From assembly GCF_019976755.1 (NCBI RefSeq), contig NZ_AP023441.1:1302001-1366000 (forward strand): a DNA stretch of 64,000 nt. Reading direction: 5' to 3'. The translations under genes were made by a program, and so were the position numbers. This DNA is from Nostoc sp. MS1. GTDB taxonomy: Bacteria > Cyanobacteriota > Cyanobacteriia > Cyanobacteriales > Nostocaceae. Of the stretch, positions 9,433 to 18,040 are shown one piece after another. Positions within the stretch are counted from its first letter, which is position 1, and each line of letters begins with the position of its first letter. The notes beneath the pieces were generated by a model. It worked only from the letters and a program-made list of their open reading frames with translations. It was not told the origin of the DNA and made no database searches.

Positions 9433-10392
9433 ATGCAAAAGCGAACACTAGGCACATCTGATGTCAAAATCTCACCCATTCTCATGGGAACTTGGCAAGC
9501 AGGGAAGAAAATGTGGGTAGGAATTGAAGACGCGGACTCAATTAAAACTATCCGTGCGGCTTATGAGTCAGGAATCACTACAATTGACACAGCCGAAGTC
9601 TACGGTGATGGACATTCGGAAAGGATTATAGCCGAAGCTTTATCTGATGTGCGTGACCAAGTAGAATATGCAACTAAAGTTTTCGCTAACCATCTCAAGT
9701 ATGACCAAGTGATTGCGGCTTGCGATCGCTCCCTCAAAAATCTCAAGACTGATTATATCGACTTATATCAAATTCATTGGCCCTCTGGTGCGTTCAATAG
9801 TGAAATCGTTCCCATAGAGGAAACCATGAGCGCTCTTAACCACTTGAAAGAACAAGGTAAGATTCGCGCCATTGGTGTTTCCAACTTCTCCCGCACCCAA
9901 TTAGCCGAGGCTTCACAGTACGGTAGGATTGATAGCTTACAACCTCCTTACTCATTATTTTGGCGACAAGTAGAAAAGGAAATAGCGCCATACTGTGTAG
10001 AAAATAATATCTCCATTGTGGCTTATTCACCCCTAGCCCAAGGATTGCTTACAGGTAAGTTTACTCGTGGACAAAAATTTGATCCAGCAGATAACCGTGC
10101 GAAAAATAAACTATTTCAAGGAGAAAACTTTGAACGCGCCCAACAAGCGTTAGATAAACTGCGTCCCATCGCTGAACGCCATCATGCAACTTTGGCACAG
10201 TTAGCATTAGCTTGGTTAATTTCCCAACCCCAAACAAATGCCATCGCCGGCGCACGCTATCCTGAACAAGCCAAAGACAACGCCCAAGCTGGCAATATCC
10301 AATTATCTACCGAGGAACTGAGCGAAATTGATGCGATCGGTCGTATTGTCACCGACCATCTTGATGATAGTTCTGTCATGTGGAATTGGTAA
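9433..10392 (+). CDS. Aldo/keto reductase
   Basis: A 319-residue cytosolic NADPH-dependent oxidoreductase with a (beta/alpha)8 barrel. Catalytic residues can be read: D-T-A-E-V-Y-G near 54 (Asp and Tyr), the Lys in A-T-K-V-F near 80 and the His in Q-I-H-W near 115. The C-terminal G-A-R motif contacts the cofactor. It resembles the YajO/AKR11-type group acting on aldehydes or methylglyoxal. The physiological substrate is not deducible. It stands alone and is followed by TAGTCAATAG-type repeats. Confidence 0.92.
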   Translation: MQKRTLGTSDVKISPILMGTWQAGKKMWVGIEDADSIKTIRAAYESGITTIDTAEVYGDGHSERIIAEALSDVRDQVEYATKVFANHLKYDQVIAACDRSLKNLKTDYIDLYQIHWPSGAFNSEIVPIEETMSALNHLKEQGKIRAIGVSNFSRTQLAEASQYGRIDSLQPPYSLFWRQVEKEIAPYCVENNISIVAYSPLAQGLLTGKFTRGQKFDPADNRAKNKLFQGENFERAQQALDKLRPIAERHHATLAQLALAWLISQPQTNAIAGARYPEQAKDNAQAGNIQLSTEELSEIDAIGRIVTDHLDDSSVMWNW

Positions 10393-10550
10393 TTTTATTA
10401 GTCAATAGTTCATAGTCAATAGTCAATAGTCCACAGTTCTTCTACCCCCCTCTCTCGGTAATCAAACCACATCTCCCCAATTATCAACAAAAGATAGTTG
10501 GGGATCAAAGCTTTAAGCCTTTATTGCAAAAATCTACAAAATATCAACTT

Positions 10551-10574
10551 TAGTAAACAAACGCTTGTTTACTA
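10551..10574. repeat. Perfect 10-bp inverted repeat
   Basis: Arms TAGTAAACAA and TTGTTTACTA are separated by ACGC. It abuts the stop codon of the small gene at 10575 on the minus strand but has no U-run, so it is either a processing or stability hairpin or a protein-binding palindrome. Confidence 0.6.
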
Positions 10575-10793
10575 CTAACTAGGTGCTAACTTATATATCA
10601 AGACACCAAACAAAACCAAACATAAAGGGTAAATGACTCGGTGTCGCCCGTCATCAGCCCAAGCAAATTTCAGCATATTTTTATATGATGTGGCAAAGAG
10701 TCTAAAGCAGACCAAGCCAAATCCTAAAGCGGAAAAACAAAGATTGCTGAGTTTGTTAGTTGTTACGCCCACCCTATTTGTAAACCTTCTCAA
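10575..10793 (-). CDS. Possible small membrane protein
   Basis: A 72-residue frame starting with TTG. An in-frame GTG seven codons in is an alternative start. Two hydrophobic stretches (about 16-35 and 54-68) flank a polar K-F-A-W-A-D-D-G-R-H segment, which looks like a two-helix membrane protein. The lack of an ATG start near the N-terminus lowers confidence. A perfect hairpin follows the stop directly. Confidence 0.42.
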   Translation of the reverse strand: MRRFTNRVGVTTNKLSNLCFSALGFGLVCFRLFATSYKNMLKFAWADDGRHRVIYPLCLVLFGVLIYKLAPS

Positions 10794-10882
10794 CTAGTCT
10801 CTTATTACATTAACCACTTTGAAATCCTGTGAATTTGAAAAGCCTGGTCTACCTAGATCAGGTTTTTCAATATTTTGGTATT

Positions 10883-10911
10883 TTGCTGATGAAGAAATGA
10901 TAAAGTATTAT
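10883..10911 (+). promoter_or_regulatory. Sigma70-type promoter for the candidate small RNA
   Basis: TTGCTG (-35, 10883-10888), a 17-bp spacer and TATTAT (-10, 10906-10911). Transcription should start near 10918. The nearest downstream element on this strand is the structured RNA candidate. Confidence 0.55.
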
Positions 10912-10917
10912 AGATAA

Positions 10918-11076
10918 TGCAAGGAGTGTCATAATTTACGCTTGAGTCTCTAGTAAAAAAACTAGGATAACGCTACCGCTTAAGATGGCGTACTCAAGAA
11001 ACCGAAATATTTTATTTAGGGTACGTTATGCACTTTAAATAATATAGACAAGCCCACTGATGTGGGCTGCTTTTTT
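10918..11076 (+). ncRNA. Candidate structured small RNA, about 160 nt
   Basis: A region without a gene, between two minus-strand genes, shows promoter, fold and terminator in order on the plus strand. GTG-U-CAUAA (10926-10934) pairs with UUAUGCAC (11026-11033) leaving one bulged U. Inside, CUUGAGU (10941-10947) pairs with ACUCAAG (10992-10998), closing a three-way junction with hairpins CUAGU/ACUAG (10950-10965, A6 loop) and ACGCUA/UGGCGU (10970-10991). It ends in a terminator. I do not recognise it as 6S, tmRNA, RNase P, SRP RNA, Yfr1 or a known riboswitch. No reading frame of note lies in it. Confidence 0.55.
11051..11076 (+). terminator. Rho-independent terminator
   Basis: AGCCCAC/GTGGGCT stem with a TGAT loop, followed by GC and six T. 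The minus strand lacks a comparable T-run, so it serves the plus-strand small RNA candidate rather than the flanking minus-strand genes. Confidence 0.8.
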
Positions 11077-11146
11077 ATAACCCTTTAGGTATCAGTGGAC
11101 ATCCGCAGGTTAGTAGGGTGGAGCGAAAGCCAAGTTTTATTTGTTC

Positions 11147-13387
11147 CTACACCTTCCGCAAGCAAGAGCCGTTTCGTGACGGTTCCACATTCTCTGCAAC
11201 CTGGAATATACAGTTTCTACCTTTTGCTTTTGCTTGATAGAGTCCTTGGTCAGCCGCAGCAATCAAATTGAGCGGAGATAACTGGCGATTGGGGATAATA
11301 GTAGCTATACCAAAACTTAATGTAATAAACTCACCAATCAAAGAACTGGGATGAGCGAGTTTTAATGCACTCACACTAGTTTGAATTTCTTTGGCAAGAG
11401 CAACAGCTCCTTGGGCATCAATATTAGGCAAAATAATTGCAAACTCTTCTCCACCATAACGAGCGACTAAATGACTAGATTCGGCGACTGTTTTTGAGAT
11501 AGCATCAGCTACGTATTTAATAACATCATCTCCAGCTAAATGCCCTAATGTATCGTTATAAAGCTTAAAGAAGTCGATATCACACAAAATTAAAGATAAA
11601 AAAGCTTGCTCTTGTGCTAATTGCTCCCATTCTACTGTGAGCCTATTATCAAAACAACGTCGATTGGCAATTTGAGTTAGACCATCTAAAGATGCAAGAC
11701 GTTGTAATTCTTGGTTAGCTTGTTGGAGTTGCTGGTAAAGTTCTGATTGGTGAATAGCGATCGCAGCTTGCCCCGCCAACTGTTTAAATAGATTAATCTC
11801 TGATTGTTGCCATTGTCTAGTACTGCGACATTGATGAGCAATTAACAGTCCCCATAAGCGTTCTTTTTGCAAAATGGGTACAACTAAGTTGGCGCGAATT
11901 TGCAAACTCCGCAACAAGTCGAGATGACAAGGCGTAAGTTCAGCATTTTCGATATCTTCAGTCGCTTTAGTATGGCCTTGTTGATAATAAGTTCCTTGAG
12001 TAGCTTGAAAGCATGTATCCATCACCTGAAATCCTAAGATAGATAAGCATCCTTCAGCTACAGATTCTACAGCCACAAACCCACTCCAGTCTGGCTTAAA
12101 CTGATAAATTAATACTCTATCTACCTCAAATAATTGTCTTAGTTCATCTGCTGTAGTTTGCAGAATTTCTTCCAAATGTAATGATTGACGAATGCGTTGC
12201 GTCACAGCCGCCACAATTTTTTCAGACTCACTTTGGTTTTGAACAATTTGTCGAACCTGCTGATTAGAGTGCAATACTACAGGCGACTTTGTTTCCAACT
12301 GAGGTGTAGTTGTAACAGGTATAGGACTAGGTTTAGCAATTAAATAACCTTGAGCAAAAGTTGCACCTCGTTCTTGCAACCAATTCAGTTCTTCAATACA
12401 CTCAATCCCTTCAGCCACAGTCTGGATATCTAATTTTTGGGCAATTTCTAATAGTTTTTCCGTAATTGAAGCTTTGTAGGGGTCTAGATGGACATTTCTG
12501 GTTAACTCCATATCCAATTTAATTAAGTCTGGACGTAACTGATGTAATAAGTTCAGACTAGAGTAACCGGAACCAATGTCATCAAGAGCAATGGAAAAGC
12601 CTGCATCTCGGTAATATTTAAGAACAGCCTTGAGGTGTTCTAAATTTTGCGGACTGTCTGATTCTACAACTTCAAAGACAACCCGTTCATGAGAAATACC
12701 TGCTTTATCAATAGCTTCTACCGTAGAACGTAGACAAGATACGGGGTCATAAAGCGCTGTAGGTGCAAAATTGATGAATATTTTTTCACTTAGTTGATAA
12801 CGACTGAATTGAGCAATAGTGCTGAGACGCGCAATGCGGTCGAATTGAGGTAGAAGTCCAGCTTCGGTTGCCAATTCTATGATAGGAGATGGCGCAATTA
12901 AATTGCCCTGTTCGTCTATTCCGCGTAATAGTGCTTCATATCCATAAATTTCCGATGTATTTCTCATGGAAACAATGGGTTGGAAATGTGTGGTGAAGCG
13001 TTCCTTCGCCATCATTTCTATCAACCAGTCGGACTCAGTGAATTTAATAAAACGTTGCAATGAACCAATTTCACTAAAATCTGGCAGTTTAGGTTGAGTC
13101 TTCCCTTTAATAAACAGAACTTGCGTTTCTTTTAGTTCTATGTGCGTCAGGATTTGAGACAATTTAAGAGCAACTTCTTGTGCTTGTCCGGCTTGACAGT
13201 ACAAACTCAAACCTGCACGCTCATCCATTGATTCATATTTAATAGCTAACTGCTGTAGGTAGTCAGTAACTTTTTTCAGGGTGTGTTGAGTAGGGAACCA
13301 GAGAAAAAGTTTACCTGCTTGTTGACGCTGACACGATTTAAGATAACGACAAAAACAAGTTTTAGCGCCTGAAGATGCTTCACTCAT
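11147..13387 (-). CDS. EAL-GAF-GGDEF c-di-GMP turnover protein
   Basis: A 746-residue soluble signalling protein. Order: an N-terminal region of unknown fold (about 1-110), an EAL phosphodiesterase domain (about 120-365, with E-A-L-L-R-G near 150 and D-D-I-G-S-G-Y-S-S), a GAF domain (about 395-545; a Cys is visible but chromophore binding cannot be judged), a short coiled coil and a GGDEF domain whose signature is G-G-E-E-F near 645. Both catalytic signatures look intact. No R-x-x-D product-inhibition site precedes GGEEF. It could make or break cyclic di-GMP depending on the GAF input. EAL-first order is less common than GGDEF-EAL. It has no membrane segment. Confidence 0.93.
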   Translation of the reverse strand: MSEASSGAKTCFCRYLKSCQRQQAGKLFLWFPTQHTLKKVTDYLQQLAIKYESMDERAGLSLYCQAGQAQEVALKLSQILTHIELKETQVLFIKGKTQPKLPDFSEIGSLQRFIKFTESDWLIEMMAKERFTTHFQPIVSMRNTSEIYGYEALLRGIDEQGNLIAPSPIIELATEAGLLPQFDRIARLSTIAQFSRYQLSEKIFINFAPTALYDPVSCLRSTVEAIDKAGISHERVVFEVVESDSPQNLEHLKAVLKYYRDAGFSIALDDIGSGYSSLNLLHQLRPDLIKLDMELTRNVHLDPYKASITEKLLEIAQKLDIQTVAEGIECIEELNWLQERGATFAQGYLIAKPSPIPVTTTPQLETKSPVVLHSNQQVRQIVQNQSESEKIVAAVTQRIRQSLHLEEILQTTADELRQLFEVDRVLIYQFKPDWSGFVAVESVAEGCLSILGFQVMDTCFQATQGTYYQQGHTKATEDIENAELTPCHLDLLRSLQIRANLVVPILQKERLWGLLIAHQCRSTRQWQQSEINLFKQLAGQAAIAIHQSELYQQLQQANQELQRLASLDGLTQIANRRCFDNRLTVEWEQLAQEQAFLSLILCDIDFFKLYNDTLGHLAGDDVIKYVADAISKTVAESSHLVARYGGEEFAIILPNIDAQGAVALAKEIQTSVSALKLAHPSSLIGEFITLSFGIATIIPNRQLSPLNLIAAADQGLYQAKAKGRNCIFQVAENVEPSRNGSCLRKV

Positions 13388-13528
13388 AATTAAATCAATA
13401 CTTTACTCAACCTCATTGACTTAGTATTCCCAAAGCATCTGCTAATCAAAAGGCTACTCTTGGGTGAGTGCTATATATGTCAAAACTCATCTGAGTTATA
13501 ACTAAGCGATCGCTTCTAAAATAAAAGA

Positions 13529-14353
13529 ATGCTGACAACTCACACTCAATTATTACGCCTGTCCCAAGGACATTTGAATTTACTCGAAACCTGTCCGCGT
13601 AAATTTCAACACGCTTACTTAGAACAACTCAATTCACCAGCAAATCCTGAACATGAGGAACGACAAACTTTAGGTAGTCGCTTTCACCTGCTTATGCAGC
13701 AAAGAGAAATGGGTCTACCAATTAATAGTTTTTTACAAGCTGATCCCCAACTCAAAAAATGGATGTCTGCTTTTGCGGATGCAGCACCAGAAATTCTCAC
13801 ACCTGCAACCGATAGACCAACCTTCCGTGAGAGTGAACACTATCGCACCCTACAAGTTCAAGATTATCTACTCACAGTTATCTATGATTTATTAATTGCC
13901 GATAATCAACAAGCCCAAATTTTAGACTGGAAAACATATCCCAAACCACCAGACAAACGCAAGCTATCTAAAAATTGGCAAACACGCTTATATATGTATG
14001 TATTAGCTGAAACTAGCGAATACTTACCGGAAAATATTTCTATGACCTACTGGTTTGTACAATCTCAAGGCAAACCACAAAACATTCAATTTACTTACAG
14101 TGATAGCTTACACAAACAAACAGCAAAAAACCTAAACCAACTATTAAATCAATTAACTATTTGGCTGAACAATTATCAACATGGGGAGTTATTTCCCCAA
14201 ATTCCAGAACATAGTAAGACTTGTGAATATTGCCAATTTGCTAAAAAGTGCGTTCGCCAACGGCGGGGCGTAGCCCATCGTACAGCAATAACAGAAGAGA
14301 CAATTAGTACAGTTCCAGCTAGTCTTGAAGTGATTCAAGAAGTATCACTATAG
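13529..14353 (+). CDS. PD-(D/E)XK (RecB/Cas4-like) nuclease family protein
   Basis: A 274-residue protein. The nuclease core motif I-L-D-W-K-T-Y lies near residue 130 (Asp and Lys of the PD-(D/E)XK centre). One cysteine at 22 in E-T-C-P-R-K-F and three near the C-terminus (232, 235, 241; C-E-Y-C...K-K-C) match the four-cysteine 4Fe-4S staple of AddB/Cas4/RecB-type nucleases. It likely acts on DNA ends in repair. No helicase or cas genes are adjacent, but recJ lies 1.2 kb downstream on the same strand. Just after the Fe-S cysteines the DNA encodes a GGCGTAGCCC-type dispersed repeat. Confidence 0.85.
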   Translation: MLTTHTQLLRLSQGHLNLLETCPRKFQHAYLEQLNSPANPEHEERQTLGSRFHLLMQQREMGLPINSFLQADPQLKKWMSAFADAAPEILTPATDRPTFRESEHYRTLQVQDYLLTVIYDLLIADNQQAQILDWKTYPKPPDKRKLSKNWQTRLYMYVLAETSEYLPENISMTYWFVQSQGKPQNIQFTYSDSLHKQTAKNLNQLLNQLTIWLNNYQHGELFPQIPEHSKTCEYCQFAKKCVRQRRGVAHRTAITEETISTVPASLEVIQEVSL

Positions 14354-14374
14354 CAATTGAGGCTAAGAAATTAA

Positions 14375-14836
14375 ATGCTAAACTCATGGTTTCGTTTTTG
14401 GTGGTACTGGTTAATCATTGTTACCAGTGGAGTGATTATCTTCAGCTTGAGTTTGCTTATTGCGCCAGGTTTCATGCAGAATTTTTTTGACGCAATGTTC
14501 TTTTCCACTATCCCAGCACACACTAACTTTAGTAATGAAGCATATACATACATTAAATTCCTGTATGGTCTTCTTGGTGCTGTGATGATTGGCTGGAGTG
14601 TAGCTTTATTTTACATTCTTTGGCAGCCATTTCGTCATGAGAAAATTGAAGGATGGTTCTCCATGTTAACATCAGTAGTTGCTTGGTTCAGCATAGATAC
14701 TTCTTTTTCTTTAGCAAGTGGATTCTGGCAAAATGCTGTTCTCAATGTAGCATTTTTTATATTATTTATGATTCCTCTAGCTGCTACTTACACAGCCTTT
14801 AAAAATAAAAAAATTGATAGTAATATTTATGAATAA
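14375..14836 (+). CDS. Four-helix membrane protein of unknown function
   Basis: A 153-residue integral membrane protein with hydrophobic helices at about 7-28, 58-80, 92-108 and 118-138. It has an F-L-Y-G-L-L-G-A-V-M-I-G-W-S motif in the second helix, typical of small cyanobacterial membrane proteins without assigned role. It starts 21 bp after the nuclease gene and its end overlaps the possible upstream start of the acetyltransferase, so the three genes look co-transcribed. Confidence 0.75.
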   Translation: MLNSWFRFWWYWLIIVTSGVIIFSLSLLIAPGFMQNFFDAMFFSTIPAHTNFSNEAYTYIKFLYGLLGAVMIGWSVALFYILWQPFRHEKIEGWFSMLTSVVAWFSIDTSFSLASGFWQNAVLNVAFFILFMIPLAATYTAFKNKKIDSNIYE

Positions 14837-15470
14837 CTTTGATGAAACTGATATCATTTATGTGCGAGAATTAGGAATAGATGATATTGCTCCTGTATAC
14901 CATTTGGGAGAAGAATTATTTACCAGTGATTTATATCCTTACCTTTACCGCACTTGGGACGAATGGGAGGTAATTGGACTTTATAACACAGACCCAGAAT
15001 ACTGTTTAGTTGCAGAAACAGATGGCGAACTAGCAGGATTTATTCTAGGCACTATTATTACCAAAGCATCTTGGACTTATGGCTATATTTTATGGTTAGG
15101 AGTGAACCCAAAATTTCAACGTCAGGGAGTCGCTGATAAATTAGTTGATAAAGTTGTCGCTCGGATGATTGAAGATGGCGCAAGATTTATGTTAGTAGAT
15201 ACTGACCCTACCAACACACCAGCCGTTAAATTTTTCAACCGCAAAGGTTTCGGCAATATTCGCCAACATATCTTCTTATCAATGAATTTAAGCAAACACC
15301 CATATTATGGCAGACTAATTGACTACGAACACCAAAAAGCAGAAAGAGCCGGATATAGACGTTCTCGTCCAGCTATTCGGGCGCGTAAAGCAGATGGCGG
15401 CGCTAACGAAGTAGTTATTAATCCTTTAATTAAAGAAACGCCAAGTAACGATGAACCAAGTCCGATTTAG
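14829..15470 (+). CDS. GNAT acetyltransferase (RimI-like) with C-terminal extension
   Basis: A GCN5-type acetyltransferase of 213 residues from the ATG at 14829. An in-frame ATG at 14814 would add five residues and overlap the upstream gene more. Acetyl-CoA loop: R-Q-G-V-A near 102. The N-x-x-A-x-x-F-F-x-x-x-G-F motif near 130 completes the fold. A basic C-terminal extension of about 60 residues (Y-R-R-S-R-P-A-I-R-A-R-K) is unusual and may bind nucleic acid or ribosome (inference). The substrate is unknown. Confidence 0.85.
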   Translation: MNNFDETDIIYVRELGIDDIAPVYHLGEELFTSDLYPYLYRTWDEWEVIGLYNTDPEYCLVAETDGELAGFILGTIITKASWTYGYILWLGVNPKFQRQGVADKLVDKVVARMIEDGARFMLVDTDPTNTPAVKFFNRKGFGNIRQHIFLSMNLSKHPYYGRLIDYEHQKAERAGYRRSRPAIRARKADGGANEVVINPLIKETPSNDEPSPI

Positions 15471-15529
15471 CTAGATTAAATAAAACGTACCTTTTGAGTA
15501 AACTGATGTCTGCTAATTTGAATTAAAAA

Positions 15530-17914
15530 ATGCAGTGGATTTTAACAGCAACTGAACAACCACCCGATTGGTTTATCCAAGCAGTGAAAAAGTATGCACC
15601 TACAAATTCTCAAGGAACATATGCAGCACAACTATTATGGCAAAGAGGCATTAAAGAAGAATCACAATTAGCAGCATTTATTAACTATAAAACTTATCAA
15701 CCAGCCAGCCCATTTGAGTTTGGGCAGGAAATGCAGTTAGGGGTAGCAAGATTAAAACAGGCATTGCAAGCTGGGGAAAAAGTGGCGATTTGGGGAGACT
15801 TTGATGCTGATGGTATTACTTCCACGGCTGTTCTTTGGGATGGGTTGGGGCAATTTTTCCCACAACATCAAAAGTTAGGTTATTACATTCCCAATCGCTT
15901 GAAAGAATCTCACGGTTTGAATGAATCAGGTATTGATGATTTAGCGAGTAAAGGTTTTACTTTAATTGTTACTTGTGACACAGGCAGCACAAATATTGAT
16001 GAAATTATATACGCCCAAAAATTAGGTATAGATGTCATAGTTACAGACCACCACACTTTACCTGTAGAACGTCCACCAGTCATCGCAATTATTAACCCCC
16101 GCTATTTACCTAATGAACATCCGTTGTTTCATTTATCGGGCGTGGGTGTAGCTTATAAGTTAATAGAAGCTCTTTATCAAACCTTACCTGATATACCCAA
16201 AAATCCTTTAGAAGATTTATTAGATTTAGTCGCAGTAGGTTTAATTGCCGACTTAGTACAACTTAGTGGCGATTGTCGTTATTTAGCACAGTTGGGCATC
16301 CAAAGATTACAAGCCGATTTTCAACAACCACCAGCCGCCAGACGCAGACCAGGGGTAGGACGATTATTAGAATTGTGCCAGAGAAGTGGCGATCGCCCCA
16401 CAGATATTTCCTTCGGTCTAGGGCCACGCATTAACGCAGTTAGCCGTATTCAAGGCGATGCAAGTTTCTGTGTAGAACTCCTAACCAGTCGAGACATTAA
16501 TCGTTGTCATCAATTAGCCGAAATTACAGAACTAGCAAACACCCGGCGTAAGTCCTTACAGAAAGACGTACAAGCACAAGTAACTCAAAAACTCACACAA
16601 CTAGACCTATCAACCACCAGCGTCATCGTCCTAGAAGATACCCAATGGCCTGTAGGTGTACTCGGTTTAGTCGCCGGACAAGTAGCCCAAGAGACAGGTC
16701 GCCCAACGATTTTGTTAAGTACTGAGGGAGTGGGGGAAGTGGGGGGAGTAGGGGGAGATATATTAAAAGATACTCCCTCATCCCCCTCATCTCCCCTCGC
16801 CCGTGGTTCGGCTCGTTCAGTCAACTCTGTTGATTTGTACCAATTGGTAAAAAAACAAGCACATTTATTACATCGCTTTGGCGGACATCCCTTTGCGGCT
16901 GGGTTGAGTTTGTTAGCAGAAAATATTCCTTTATTTACCCAAGCAATTAACCAGCAACTACGGCAAACTTTGGGGAGTGTGAACTTAACCCCAACAGTGC
17001 AAGCAGATATTGCAGTCACAGTTGCAGACTTAGGTAAAGAATTATTTTTAGAACTGAAACTCTTAGAACCATGCGGTATGGGAAACCCTGTTCCCAAACT
17101 TTTGATTCAAAACTGCTGGTTTGAAAATGCGTGGCATCGCAATCAACAAGATTGGCAAGGAAAAAAAGTACAGTATATTAAAACCGAATTTGATATCCGC
17201 GACGACTCTGGTAAAAATCCCTTCCCTGGTATTTGGTGGGGTCATTATAAAGACGAATTACCCATAGGTAAATGTGATTGTATAGCCGAACTAGACTACA
17301 ACACCTATAAAAAACGCTACGAAATCAGATTAATTGCCGTCCGTCCCAACGCCAACTCAGAACTCAAAACCCACCACTCAACCCACATCCTCGACTGGCG
17401 TAACCTCCCCCCCCACTCCCAACTCCCCAGTACAGACGCGATTAATCGCGTCTCTATCCACTCCCTCATCCTCCAAGAATGCCCCACCAACTGGGACGAT
17501 TTACGCGCTTGGTGGAGGCGATCGCTTTACAATAATCAACAACTAGTTCTAGCTTGGTCACAACCCCAGCACCAACCACCGCAAGAAATCTGGTTTACCC
17601 TAGTTGGTATTGCCAAATACCTCAGTCGCACAAATCAATTAGCTACCCGCACGCAAATTTTAGAAAAACTGAAGATTAGTGATAGATGCTTACTTTTAGG
17701 CATCAAAGCTTTAAAGTATTGGGGATTCACAGTCAAAAGACAAGACCGTTCTTTACAATTTAGCTGGGATGCTGACAGTTTCCAAGAAAGCAATGCTGAT
17801 GCAGCTATTGCCGAGTTTCAAGCAGCCATCAGCGAAGAACAATTCCAGCAGAACTATTTTGCCGAAGTGCCTTTGTCTACTATTATGGCGATCGCTAGTT
17901 ATGAGACTAATTAG
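15530..17914 (+). CDS. recJ: Single-stranded-DNA-specific exonuclease RecJ
   Basis: A 794-residue DHH-family 5'-3' exonuclease for recombination and mismatch repair. Motif I is G-D-F-D-A-D-G near 85; the D-H-H signature falls at 173-175 (V-T-D-H-H); the D-L-V-A-V-G motif is near 235; the DHHA1 motif F-G-G-H-P-F-A-A-G is near 450; then an OB-fold and a cyanobacterial C-terminal winged region. Two stretches look like dispersed repeat DNA absorbed in frame: about residues 400-425 (G-V-G-E-V-G-G-V-G-G) and about 624-645, the latter encoded by a 20-bp palindrome at 17434-17453. Both lie outside the catalytic motifs. Confidence 0.94.
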   Translation: MQWILTATEQPPDWFIQAVKKYAPTNSQGTYAAQLLWQRGIKEESQLAAFINYKTYQPASPFEFGQEMQLGVARLKQALQAGEKVAIWGDFDADGITSTAVLWDGLGQFFPQHQKLGYYIPNRLKESHGLNESGIDDLASKGFTLIVTCDTGSTNIDEIIYAQKLGIDVIVTDHHTLPVERPPVIAIINPRYLPNEHPLFHLSGVGVAYKLIEALYQTLPDIPKNPLEDLLDLVAVGLIADLVQLSGDCRYLAQLGIQRLQADFQQPPAARRRPGVGRLLELCQRSGDRPTDISFGLGPRINAVSRIQGDASFCVELLTSRDINRCHQLAEITELANTRRKSLQKDVQAQVTQKLTQLDLSTTSVIVLEDTQWPVGVLGLVAGQVAQETGRPTILLSTEGVGEVGGVGGDILKDTPSSPSSPLARGSARSVNSVDLYQLVKKQAHLLHRFGGHPFAAGLSLLAENIPLFTQAINQQLRQTLGSVNLTPTVQADIAVTVADLGKELFLELKLLEPCGMGNPVPKLLIQNCWFENAWHRNQQDWQGKKVQYIKTEFDIRDDSGKNPFPGIWWGHYKDELPIGKCDCIAELDYNTYKKRYEIRLIAVRPNANSELKTHHSTHILDWRNLPPHSQLPSTDAINRVSIHSLILQECPTNWDDLRAWWRRSLYNNQQLVLAWSQPQHQPPQEIWFTLVGIAKYLSRTNQLATRTQILEKLKISDRCLLLGIKALKYWGFTVKRQDRSLQFSWDADSFQESNADAAIAEFQAAISEEQFQQNYFAEVPLSTIMAIASYETN
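16722..16802. repeat. G-rich/C-rich dispersed repeat inside recJ
   Basis: A GGGAGTGGGGG-type run followed by its approximate inverse (CTCCCTCATCCCCCTCATCTCC). The same motif is found in several gaps of this window, for example near 34230-34300. Here it is translated in frame. Confidence 0.7.
17434..17453. repeat. 20-bp perfect palindrome inside recJ
   Basis: AGACGCGATTAATCGCGTCT reads the same on both strands. It follows a C-rich TCCCAACTCCCC run. I recall such palindromes as dispersed, normally intergenic repeats in Nostoc genomes. Confidence 0.7.
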
Positions 17915-17915
17915 T

Positions 17916-17946
17916 CAGTTGACAGTTGACAGTTGACAGTTGACAG
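17916..17946. repeat. Heptamer tandem repeat (CAGTTGA)
   Basis: Four perfect copies of CAGTTGA plus three bases, directly after the recJ stop. Short tandemly repeated heptamers of this kind are typical of heterocystous cyanobacteria. Confidence 0.9.
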
Positions 17947-17959
17947 TAATAATTATTCT

Positions 17960-18040
17960 CTCCCTCATCTCCTCTACTCCCTCATCTCCTCTACTCCCTC
18001 ATCTCCTCTACTCCCTCATCTCCTCTACTCCCTCATCTCC
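17960..18040. repeat. 17-bp tandem repeat
   Basis: Four perfect copies of CTCCCTCATCTCCTCTA and a partial fifth. The array reaches into the last codons of the converging YdcF-like gene, whose stop lies at 18033. Confidence 0.9.

Noticed and set aside
10926..11070. Hammerhead-type ribozyme (CTGATG and GAAA motifs near the RNA candidate)
   Set aside because: The CTGATG is the loop of the terminator and the helices are not arranged as a hammerhead.
10918..11076. The structured RNA as a c-di-GMP riboswitch of the EAL-GGDEF gene
   Set aside because: It lies on the opposite strand and lacks the conserved GEMM core sequence.
17916..18040. CRISPR array
   Set aside because: The repeats are direct tandem copies of 7 and 17 bp with no spacers.
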